From Centroberyx gerrardi (taxonomy: Eukaryota > Chordata > Actinopteri > Beryciformes > Berycidae): a stretch of 64,000 nucleotides of DNA. The stretch spans positions 7,102,307 through 7,166,306 of the forward strand of contig NC_136017.1 of NCBI RefSeq assembly GCF_048128805.1. The letters are read 5' to 3'. Made by a program: the position numbers and the translations under genes. Shown here in pieces: positions 1 to 10,355 of this stretch (the first letter of the stretch is position 1; every line of letters begins with the position of its first letter). Below the pieces are notes generated by a model, which did not search any database, was not told the origin of the DNA, and saw only the letters and a program-made list of their open reading frames with translations.

Positions 1-430
1 GGGACTCCAACAAAAACCCTGCCGGTGCAGTTTGTTCAGCACTCGCGCACACACACAAACACACACACACGTATACAAGCATCCATCTTCCATTCCCAGT
101 TTTTTCCTCCCCCCGTCATGTTCACATCAGAATCATTTGAGAGCAGCCAGCAAGCACAAACACACATGCAGATGTTGTCATACTGAGATAATTGCTATTT
201 TTTCTTCAGCTAATATTCCTCAGCTGTGCAGGCAGCTTGGTAGCGAGCTGCAACTGATCCATGTGTGGCAACTCATAAACACACACCACACGTAAATGTG
301 CAGACACACACACACACACACAGGCATCCATCTCACTATAACTTTCCCGCTACCCATCTTAACCAGAAAATTATTTATCGAGAGCAAACATATTCCTCCA
401 CACTTCTGCCCCTCTCTCTTACACACACGC

Positions 431-461
<31 letters not shown>

Positions 462-1194
462 TATGATGCTGACACACCTGCAGTTTCATGACATCCAAAT
501 CTGCTAAAGCTGCTGAGACAGCGTCTTCGGGGGGGCTGTGAGACTGGTGGGGGGTGAGGGGCGGGGGGGGGGGGGGAGGGGAGGGGGGGCACGGCGGGGC
601 GATAGAGTGACAGAGAGACAGAAAAACAGGGAGGCAGAAAGCGACAGAGTGACAGAAAGAAAAAAATGCCAGAAAGAGCAACAGAGCGATAAAGAAAAGT
701 CGGAAAAAGATGGAAAAAAGGGGTGACAAGAGGGAGAGGGAGAGGCGCCGCTGTCTTCCGGCAGCATGGCTGGCTGCTACCCACAGGCTCTGTTCAAAAT
801 TCTGCGGGGCCTCTGCGGCCCCCGTGTTCCCCATCAATCTCAGCCCGCTCTGGCAGCCGCCAGCGGCCGCATCTTAATCTGCTGGGGCCGGACGTGAGGA
901 CGGACAGGTCGCCTGGGCCGCGCAGTAAATAACCCTTCTCCTGACTGTCCCCTTCTATTCCCCTATGCATACACAGGCATGCACGCACACACACACACAC
1001 GCACACACACACACACACACACACGCACTCATACTTGCTGCTCTTTCTCCATTCCAGTATTTCTGCATCTTCAGAACACTGAAAGACAGTTAAATATGTA
1101 TTGGGTCAATAGTTGTTTTTTTTCAATAAAACATGCAATTTGCTGTCGTGAAGTAGGCATACATTTAAAGTAAAAAAGTTAATCTTGTTATAAA

Positions 1195-1530
1195 CACAGC
1201 AAAAAAATATCTATCAGGTCATTTTGACTCGCTTTGAGTCTTAAAATCTTATTGGAAAAATCTGCCAGTGGGGTGAGATCATTTCACTTACAGTGCAGTT
1301 TCACCAGTTTTCTTGAATCAAGTGTCATTATCTTGATACCAATGAAGTGAGCCACCTTATTGCAAGATTATGTCACTTGATTCAACAAATTTCTCCAAAC
1401 CGGGGAAGCTGCACTGGAAACACGTCAAATTATCTCACTCGACTGTCATTTTTTTTCCACTTATTTTAAGGAAAACAAGATTTTAAGACTCAATACTAGA
1501 CTCTAATAACTTGAGACTATTTTTGCAGTG
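1195..1530. mobile_element. foldback MITE, CACTGCAAAAA family, copy 1
   Basis: A 336-bp non-autonomous DNA-transposon-like unit. Its ends are inverted (CACAGCAAAAAAAT at the left; TTTTTGCAGTG at the right, which reads CACTGCAAAAA in reverse). The interior is also palindromic: a GTGGGGTGAGAT block on the left is mirrored by ATCTCACTCG-type sequence on the right. Related copies lie at 39.0, 39.4, 51.0, 56.5, 56.9, 58.1, 59.05, 59.4 and 59.8 kb. I cannot name the family with certainty, and no clean target-site duplication is visible here. Confidence 0.7.
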
Positions 1531-2433
1531 CAGGTTAAGTTGACTCCAGCTGGCTGTGCTTTGAAGAAAGTGATCCCAGCACTTCATATCAGTTGTTGAT
1601 ATGCTTCTGCACCAATGTCACCAAGACAAATTCCTGTCCATCTATTGCAAATGGCAAATAAAGAGATTCTGTTTCTGACTAAATGCCAGCTGATAACAAG
1701 CTGTAACGCACATTCATGTAGTTATTTGCTGTAAAGTGAGCCGTTTGTAAAATAAGCCTGATGTTCTGTAACTTCACCAGAGGATCTGTCAAATCTTTCA
1801 AATTTCCATGATATTTGCAACGTTCCATGCCCCATGGGGACTTTGCTCTCATTCTTTTGGTTGGTAAAGACACCTCTCACATCCCTTTTTTTTCTGTTTC
1901 TGTATGTGTATTTGTCTGTTTGTGTCTCTGTCTCACATACACACACACACACACAAATACACACACACACAAAGCCGGCATCCTCCTTACAAGCGACAGC
2001 GGCGACGGCTGCAAAGATCTGACACAAAAGATGCACTATCTGGGAAACACGGGGAGGCAAGGTGAGAGAGACCTGCCGGATTAGAGGGCAGCTATCTCGC
2101 TCGCCCAGGGCCTTCAGAAATCCAGGAGGCAGCCGGCACGAGTCAGCGGGCTCAGGAGGCTAAGCCGCTCCGCCCACAACCCGACGCCGAGCGGAGCGCC
2201 GCCCCCAGCTAGGGGATCAGCTGAATTTACAACCCGCTCCACCGTGCCTCTCCCCCCACCCCCCATCCCCCACCCCCCCCCCCCACACACACACACACAC
2301 ACACACTCCCCCATCTCCATCCGTAAGACCTTGACGGGTCAAAGGTCACGATATCCCCCCCTCCCTATCTCCTAAGCCCACTTGCCCCAGTGGCTCCGGG
2401 CCAGAATGAATGGCGTTCCCGTGGGGAAGCTGG

Positions 2434-2447
2434 GTAGCCATGGCAAC
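2434..2447 (+). promoter_or_regulatory. RFX X-box motif 1
   Basis: GTAGCCATGGCAAC fits the RFX consensus GTHNYYATRRNAAC at every position. It lies in a moderately CpG-rich stretch. RFX factors bind such sites in promoters and enhancers, including those of ciliary genes. No gene start is visible next to it, so its target is unknown. Confidence 0.45.
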
Positions 2448-2725
2448 CTCTGAACTCCATGGCGAGGGGAGGTGAGTGATGAGAACAGGGATTGTAAACT
2501 AACGGTGTTCTGCCTGTGTGACTGACAGCTTCCCAGGGTCTCTATGTCGCACACACACACACACACACACACCAATGTACATACACATTCTCACTCAAAC
2601 AAACACACATATAGAAAAGCTAAATGTACAAACACACACATGGACATGCATCCCATATAGAATCGCAGTGAATCATAGTGAAGAGTCTGAGATAAAAAGG
2701 ATGTACAAGTGTATACGCATTCCTA

Positions 2726-2775
<50 letters not shown>

Positions 2776-4190
2776 ACGCCTTCTCTGTCTGACAGATGAC
2801 CTTATGCTCTGTGTCACTGAGCTGCAGTGTCTGCCTCTGTCGGGAGTAATAGTGTCCAGAATGACATGTTATGACGGGAGGAGCACTGCGGCAAGTCCAC
2901 ACAAACACACACACACACACACACTAGCATCTATCCCATCATGTCTATGTCTTTGTCTTTACCATTGTCTCGCCCTCCTACTGTCTCAATAAAAGAAAGA
3001 AGAAAGTCTAGTTTCTTTTAAGAAAGAAAACAAGGTGTGTGCTCTGGTGAAAAACTTGTAGACCAGAATCTTGCAGCAAAGATATGAAAAAATGTATTGA
3101 TCTACTTTAAGTGCGCGGATGTTGTTTCTTCATACCCAGCAAACATTTAGACGTTGCGTAGATGCTGCTGTGACACGACTGACAAAATGAAAACCGAGAC
3201 GACACACACTGAAATCGGGACCTAAATATCATTCTCACGCCGGTTCAAAACAGTTTTCTAAAGCTTCATTTTTCACCATGCCATAATGTCAGATTGTGGA
3301 GAATGTTATGCTCGTTTGACTCGACGCTGAACTTGGCAATTCCCGCACGTCGCCGTCCGTCAAACGCTCGCTGGGTTCGGACGGCGTGTTTCACCTCCAG
3401 CACCTTACCCGCGAAGAGCTGGATGAGCGCTTATCTCCCTCCACAGAATCTTAATTAAAGTAAAGTAAAGATCCTGGCTCCGGCTCTGCGCTTTGGGTGT
3501 CTGAAGGAGGACTGGCCGGCTTCAGTAGAGAAACTCAAAATTGCTTTGACAAACATGGTTGAGAAGCGCTCCTTCGATACCTGTATGCAGCTAAACACAC
3601 CGGCTGATAAGGAAGCACCACAGCCTTGACTTCAAACTCCTGGCAATCAAAGAAGAAATTATAGTCTGTAAGATGTCTGAGAGTAATTGCAAGATAATAC
3701 TTTTGAAAATGTCATCCCTCACCTCCGTGTTTACATTCGCAGTTAAATGTTTTCTGAAAGAGCGGTTATTTAATGGGGAAGAAAACAGTGGTTGCACCGC
3801 TGAAAATGAGGAAGATGATGATGTGTCGGTTTATTCCTGGATAGCTTTGGGCCCGCAAAGAGGACACGGTCTCGTAGACAGAAAGAGAGAATGAAAGAAA
3901 GAAAGAAAGGACTGTCAGATGGAAGAAACAGGGGGAGGGGAGTGTTAGTGAGAAACTGAGGAGGAGGGGGGGGGAAAGGGAGGGAGAGAGGAGCTGACAC
4001 CTTGACGGATTGATTGAGATCGCCCAATACAGGGTGCACCCTACAGCCCAGATTAACAAGAGGTCTGGGTCAGCACAATCTCCCTCTGTTAGATAACTTT
4101 CCTGCCTTGCAGCTGCAGCTTGATACTGCACAATATTTTACTGGATATCTCTGCGACTCACATCTTCAGATTTTGAGAACCTAGAACTGT

Positions 4191-4202
4191 GTGTGTGTGT
4201 GT

Positions 4203-4235
<33 letters not shown>

Positions 4236-4236
4236 G
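4191..4236. repeat. (GT)n(GA)n microsatellite
   Basis: A short (GT)n run continues into (GA)n. A similar (GA)n tract lies at about 4,712-4,738 and a 16-base poly-C run at about 4,371-4,386. Confidence 0.85.
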
Positions 4237-4253
4237 GGAGACTGTGGGGCCCG

Positions 4254-4267
4254 GTATCCATGGCAAC
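4254..4267 (+). promoter_or_regulatory. RFX X-box motif 2
   Basis: GTATCCATGGCAAC is a second perfect match to GTHNYYATRRNAAC, 1.8 kb from the first. It follows a (GA)n tract and begins a unique, CpG-containing stretch (to about 4,680) that could be an enhancer or an unannotated promoter. Confidence 0.45.
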
Positions 4268-5212
4268 CCCAGCCAGGTGCACTGGTTCATATGCGATTCA
4301 GGTAATTCAGCCCTACAATGAAAAGCATGCATATAAGGTCACTGGTATTCAAATGCACTGCGTGATTCCTCCCCCCCCCCCCCCCCTCCCCTATTCATAT
4401 GCAGCCTCTCCGGACGGTGTTACGCGGCCTCCTGCACGCCCACGCCGATTCATATCTCCCGCACAACACTGCGCTTGAGTGGCAGGTATGATATTTCCAC
4501 TCCGTTTGATTGAGGACCGCATTTAAAATTCGACGGCAGTGTGACAGAATATATTAGACAGCGGCGCGTTATTAATACATTCGGTATTGTGGCGCCGGGG
4601 CGAGAGGCGCCCGGCGTTGAGGTGTGCTTGTTACACACGCCGCCTCGGGCCATGATTTGGATAGGGTCATGATTTGGGTATAGGTGTGTGTGTGTGATTG
4701 AAAGAGAGAAAGACACAGAAAGAGAGAGAGAGAGAGAGGGGAAGAGAACAGCGACAGAGAGAGACACCGAATTTGAGAAATAGAGAGTGTGTGTCACGGG
4801 GCTCGCTGTCGATTGGGTTTGGGAGGCTTGTGTTAAGCCAGGGGGTTTGACAGCTGGGTTTGAAGAGAGGGGAAAGGGCTTTGGATCGGAGTCATGCTCC
4901 TGTCTCCACTTCATATTCTGGAGATTAAACTCCTGTCCTGTTCCTTACACCATTTTGGACGTCGGCGGTGTTGTTTTACTCCGCTGTTTTCGGCCGTTTC
5001 AGCAGTGATTTAGTGCGAATGTCATCCCAGTGGTTTGGCTGCTGCAGACATAGCCATCTATTCTATATGCCAACATTTACCAGCATTATCAGCCTGTCTT
5101 GTCTGTAAAGAATCAGAATCAAAAGTCAGTTGAATCACCATGCACACTGACCATGTACATGCACACAAAATATATGATTGTAATGCAGTAAAGACAATAA
5201 TGCAAGGCAGGA

Positions 5213-5590
5213 CACATGTAAACACCGTGATTATGTTAGTTCCTTTACGCTCTTAGTCATACTAATCGCAATCACAGTATGTGGTTATGGAATATATATC
5301 TACTCGCATTAATAGAGACCAGTCGGAACATGTGTACACTTTAATCCCATTTCCTTAAAGTAGTCATGGATGTGTCATGGATTATAACTTTAAGTGTGAT
5401 CAAGCTGCGCATGTGTAATTGGTGACATAGCGCATGTTGTTGTCAGTTTTTTTGACGTTCCCATTTGAATACCCGCAGTAACCACATGTCACATATAAAC
5501 CGGATTATCAGGGGAGGTGTCACTGTAAACGGCATAATCACGCTATTTTGTTAGCAATAGTCACATTAGGTTGTGTGCATGTAAACACGT
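5213..5590. repeat. possible MITE with CATGTAAACA ends
   Basis: CATGTAAACACCGTGATTAT near 5,213 is partly mirrored by GGCATAATCACG near 5,530, and a further CATGTAAACACG lies near 5,577. This suggests a decayed inverted-repeat element. The boundaries are uncertain. Confidence 0.3.
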
Positions 5591-6161
5591 AAACAAAACA
5601 ATTATATATATACAGCAGGTTTAGCAGGAATTTGCCTTGTTGAGATGGTGCAGAGAGGAGAAGAGGGAGTCTATTTTTCATTCCTTTTCTAGTATAGTGA
5701 GCACTTTGTTTTCTGTTACAGCGGAAAAACAGATACAGGAGAATAGAGATGCATAATGCAGCTACACAGACAAGAGTTGATGAAATATACACAATACACA
5801 TGGCTACAGTTTGCAGACTAGTTTGCACAGATACAATGCAAATAGAGTGCAGAGGGTTATCCCAGCTGGTGATCGGTATAAAGGGAAATCAATGCCCAAT
5901 CAAGTCAGTTACGTGGACTCAGGAACAGAAATATGTTATGTGACAAGCCTATAGCTGTGTATATGCTCTTCTGAGGTTTGGATGCGGAGGTGTAGGCTGC
6001 TATTTGTGCTTCAGTGTGAATGTAAAAGAGCAGAATGTGAAGCTATTTTTCAGCCTTGTGTTTCTATAGTAAAAGACACAATAGTGGATCGGACAGCAGT
6101 GGATGTGTTTGCACTATTGGGACGGTTCAATCACTCAATAGGTGAAGATGAGTACGTCTGG

Positions 6162-6189
6162 AGTGTGTGTGTGTGTGTGTGTGTGTGTG
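6162..6189. repeat. (GT)n microsatellite
   Basis: About 14 uninterrupted GT units. Confidence 0.9.
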
Positions 6190-6720
6190 AGGGTACCGAG
6201 AGGGCCTCAGAAATGACCTCGCACATAAAGATGATGGTCATAAATTGGTCTGAAGTCTCATTTTCCCCTCAGGATTTTGACCAGCTGCCACAGCTTATAA
6301 TCCATTTCTCCCCTCTCAACACCCGTCCTCACACACACCATGCGACTGTGTTAATGAGAGCGTTTTATGGTCGGAGTTGATGTGTGATTCCAAGGAGAGG
6401 CAAATGTAATGTGCATCACGAGGGTTGTAAATAGCACATAATAACTAATACGGCACAGCGGCCCACTGGTTTCTCGTAAAATCACAATGAGAGGTTTTGT
6501 GGTACGAAGCCAATATCGCAGTTTAGACTAACTAACATACAAATATCCGGCAGCATCAGACTGGGGGCAACGAGGAATGTGTGAATGTGTGTCAGAGCTG
6601 ACTGTCAGGGCTGAGAGAAGAATTCTGCTGCCACCATGTGTGCAGAAACAGCCGTGCAGCCAACTACTCTCAAGCTGAATATTTACTGAAATTTAAAATG
6701 TTTTGTGAATTGAAACTATA

Positions 6721-6721
6721 C

Positions 6722-6763
<42 letters not shown>

Positions 6764-6800
6764 GTCTATCTATCTATCTATCTATCTGTCTCTATCTGTC
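6721..6800. repeat. (TATC)n microsatellite
   Basis: About 19 TATC units with two TGTC interruptions. The flank contains AATAAACTTTG, so it may be the simple-repeat tail of a retroelement. Confidence 0.85.
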
Positions 6801-7699
6801 AATAAACTTTGAAATTCAGTCAGAGTGGCTATTCCAATTTTTTTCTTAGTCTTTACTTTTTTTTCTTTTTTAATGGACTAATTATGAGAAATGAGCTGCA
6901 GCAGAGACAGAACAATTTACTGATTAGTTAGACAACACCTGACATAAGTTCAAATGACAAATAGAGGATGATTTGATTGATTGATGATTATCTGTTTTAT
7001 TGGGAAACATTGAACGTGCATCCGTGAATATAAAATTCAACACTAAGAAGTAGGCCTGCATAAAACTTCACCACAATAATAACCGGGGAAATCTGCTGGA
7101 AAAATATATACAATAAAATTCAGAAGTAATATTTAATATCCAATTTGATTTTATTTGCAAACTACAATTTCAGATTTAATTTCATATTTTAAATTATAAA
7201 TGACTTGTTTCAGTTTCTCTCAATCTCTCAGTTTGGGAACCATTTTTGGTCAAAAGCACATTCAAGTTCAATCTTCAACTCCCATGAAGATCCAAGTCCA
7301 AAGAAAGAAAAAAAGAAAGAAAGGAAATACACACACATTGCCTTCAAAGTGACATAGCGCTTATATTCAATTAGTCCATAGGTGCAAATTGCATGATCAT
7401 TCACATCTGTGTTTAAGATGTGTGTGTGGCTGACAAGCTCACACCACCCTTTGTACTCAAAATGTACGATACAGTAATCAGTAATCAATACAGAATCTTT
7501 GTTTGTGTTTTATAGTCTAGATTTGAAAACATAAGATAAAAATCATGTTTGGTGGACATATACAGTAAGAGTGGGACTGCTCAGAGAAAAACAAAGGAAA
7601 TAGAAAAACAAACAAAATATGGAGAAAAATTAAATATTGGTATTATTTCAATACCAATGCATACATACATATATACACACAATAACTGACTGGTGTATG

Positions 7700-7862
7700 C
7701 TGTACACATAAGTTGTATTGATTGTCGCATATTGATGTGATTTGTTTTATTGATGTGATGTACTGTATATGGATGTGATGTTGTGTTTTACTTAGTGAGA
7801 CCAAATACGACTTTCCTGCCTTGGCTGGACAATAAAGTTGTATTCTATTCTATTCTATTCTA
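7700..7862 (+). mobile_element. LINE 3' end with (ATTCT)n tail
   Basis: The stretch ends with a GACAATAAAGTT motif followed by repeated ATTCT. This matches the 3' terminus of fish L2-like LINEs, which end in an AATAAAGTT motif plus a short tandem repeat. A similar GGGGACAATAAAGTTG end closes the LINE fragment at 33.1 kb. Only the untranslated tail is present. Confidence 0.55.
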
Positions 7863-8245
7863 ATAATATATGCATTCTATGAATATGAGTGCGGGAGGAA
7901 AGATGGACAAATGGGATAGGATATACTTAGTTCTGTTAATATCAAGAGATGGGAACTCGATCTCCATCTCAGTAGAAATATAGATCCTACATACAGAAAT
8001 ATGTTTGATGATGGACCAGTGGAAACATTACAGAAACACACTAAGATCCAGCTCCCCGTTCATTCCCACTGGTGCGAGAGTCTCTAATTCAGTAATCCAA
8101 TAAGCTTCACATTTAAGAAGGGCTTCCCTCAGGTTGCCCCCTCCTCTGGAGATTTGAACTTTCTCAGGATTGTGGGAACCCAAATGATACAGTGACGAAA
8201 AAGCTGAGTTCTCCTGCAGCTTTGTACTTGCAGATTTTCACAGTT

Positions 8246-8617
8246 GTCAAGTCAGAACAAATCAAGTGCCCAGTATCAATTTAATTACTTAAATAAAACT
8301 AAATATCTAGGACTCAATGCAATATGGTTTTAATAGGATAAAAACTTGGTAAGAGCATCATGAGTTTGATTTCTATAATCAGTTTCAACTTCAATAAATT
8401 CAATCATTCCATACAAATTCAGAAAACAGAATTTAAATTCAGTCGTCTGCTGGAACAAATCTCATCACTTTCAATCTAAGTCATTTACACAAACACAAGA
8501 TCTTTTGTCAAGACTTTAGAAACCTTTTCAAGTCATCAAAGTACAAGTCAAAGTCAAGTCACCAGAACCCAAGTCAAGCCTCAAGTATTCTCTTCATGCA
8601 TCAAGGCAAGTGTCAAG
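8246..8617. repeat. dispersed AAGTC-rich repeat, copy 1
   Basis: About 370 bp rich in CAAGTC motifs. It matches 17,740-18,112 in the same orientation over its whole length with scattered mismatches and small indels; both share a core starting CAATATGGTTTTAATAGG. This copy lies upstream of creb1 and the other lies in a mettl21a intron. No coding sequence is seen. Confidence 0.8.
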
Positions 8618-9039
8618 CAATCAATCTGGGGATCTGAATGTCGCTTTATTGTAAGGGAGAAAAGGAGATGGGAGTGGGAAAAGGACGAGAGGGAATGACA
8701 GAAGACATCAGGTCATAATGACAAGATTGAGACTGGGACATTGTGGTTTGGCATGGAGTTTAGCTCGGATCGGAAAGCATGAAGATGGACTGCGTGAAAG
8801 CTGTAGAACTGCAGAGACGCTTCATCAAGTCCTTATGGAGTGTTGAATATAGAGAAGAGAGAACAAGAACGATTTGTTGTTGAATGTGGTGTATCGTCCA
8901 TCAGTCATCAGTTATTTTCTCCACGGATTGGAGGTAAGAAGAAAGTGTAATACTCACAACAAACTGTGAGAGGCAGCAATACACCAACACGCGTCTAGCC
9001 TGCCGGAAAGCCCCAAGAAGAAGAAGAATTAAAACCAAA

Positions 9040-9322
9040 CCGACGCATGCTCAGTTCAATTCGTGTGCAGCCGCCTTCCTCGGCAAACTTCGTGATTTCC
9101 CTCGTTTCCTCGGCATGCTTCGTGATTTTCCGGCCCTCTCCGTAAACAATCGAGTCCTGTCGATAGAGCTGATTTTCGCTGTCGTCGTCTCCCTCGTCCT
9201 CCTCTCCGTGTTGTTGTTCTCGGTGACGCGACGGAGGTGTAGCCTGACGCGGTCTCTTACGTGTCGGTCTGAATAAAAGTGGAGCTCCGTAGACCCGGGA
9301 GTGACGAAGCGAGTCTGTGTTG
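9040..9322 (+). promoter_or_regulatory. creb1 promoter and non-coding 5' exon
   Basis: This is a CpG-rich island in AT-rich surroundings. It ends in a good splice donor (GTTG then GTAAGAGG, donor at 9,323), fitting a 5' UTR exon that splices to the acceptor at 10,346-10,347. It contains three TGACG half-CREs at 9,224, 9,245 and 9,302 plus a TTACGT at about 9,257. Mammalian CREB1 promoters carry CREs used for autoregulation, so the same may hold here. The transcription start is not determinable; 9,040 is a nominal left edge. Confidence 0.55.
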
Positions 9323-10355
9323 GTAAGAGGATACGCATCCGATGTTTGCTAAAGAGATAGATGGCTGCCCAGAGAAGTTATTTAGGCTAATATTAGCACA
9401 AAGCCAACAAAGAGATCATGGCGGCGGGGTTGCAGAGGCTCACAAAATGAGTCAGTCTCTGCATGGCTCGCTGGCTTGCAACACAGCTGAGACTTAGGTA
9501 TAAATGTGGGAGTGGGCTTGGATCTTGTTCATTTACTCAAACCACTTTATATTACAGAATTAGCCGTGTACAGCTAGTCCATGTCAACTTGGCGCTAAAT
9601 TAAAATTGAGCCAACAACTTGCCAGTGAAAGTGGGTGCCCTAGTTGCAAACAAAACTGGCATGCAATGCATGCAGACATTTCCCTCCACACAGGCTCACA
9701 GCTAGCAACCTACCAGGCAATGCACTGATATTTAGGCTAATGCTAAATCACCAGCTAACACCAGTCTCCGCCAGGAGTTGTTATAAAACAAATGTGTCAA
9801 AATAGCATAGATATGGGAATAAAGTTATCTGTCTTGGCTAGCACTTAATGCATTCCTCTTAGCTGACTAGCATGCTAGCAGAAGGAATGAAGCTCACACT
9901 TGTCAGCTTAGCTAGCTAGCTAGTTGGTGTACCCAGAGCCCCTTAGCTAACCAAGGGGTTAGCATTAGCCTCCTGCGGTTATCTCCAGTGCTAGCTTTGC
10001 AAAATTTTAGCGGCATATTTTCAAATCAGTAGATATATTGTAAAAAAAAATTTGAACGGTACCACTGCACCACATTTTGTTAGATTGTTGACGTTTTTAA
10101 CCAACGTTACATTACCTCTGGCCTCTGAGGGGAACCATAATAAACTAAGATATTTCATAAATGAGCTATGTGTTAGCATGCTGTGCTAAGCCACACCCTC
10201 CCCTACTATCAATAAGCACTTGTGGAAAAGGCGTGTGTCTGCTTTACCACATGCATCACTTTCAGCAGCTTCTGTGCCAAATACTGCTTTTACACACAAA
10301 TACACTACGCCAACAGACATTTATTCCCAGTTCCTTACTTTTTCTAGATATTTAA

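Larger units (their letters stand above)
50..2924. repeat. cluster of (CA)n microsatellites
   Basis: Nine or more separate (CA)n tracts lie within 2.9 kb: about 52-70, 304-322, 420-460, 981-1024, 1938-1971, 2284-2306, 2549-2572, 2731-2777 and 2899-2924. A poly-G tract sits at about 558-590 and a poly-C tract at about 2254-2283. They create spurious His/Thr-rich and Val/Cys-rich reading frames on both strands, which are not genes. Confidence 0.9.
1..9039. other. non-coding region upstream of creb1
   Basis: No open reading frame here has splice signals together with recognisable protein similarity. The region is a mix of (CA)n, (GA)n and (TATC)n microsatellites, homopurine and poly-G or poly-C tracts, transposon relics and unique sequence. 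In the human block KLF7 lies on this side of CREB1, but I see no KLF7 zinc-finger exon. The segments at about 2,100-2,460 and 4,240-4,680 are richer in CpG and unique motifs than their surroundings and could be regulatory. Confidence 0.6.

Noticed and set aside
220-837. 205-codon minus-strand frame and similar frames in the first 5 kb
   Set aside because: They are low-complexity products of (CA)n, poly-G and purine tracts, with long Cys/Val, Pro or Ser runs.
1-9039. KLF7 exons expected from the human gene order
   Set aside because: No zinc-finger or KLF activation-domain sequence could be found on either strand, so the gene lies outside the window or was moved.
9051-9338. 95-codon minus-strand frame over the creb1 promoter
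   Set aside because: A CpG-island chance frame rich in Arg and Thr, without similarity; antisense to the 5' exon.
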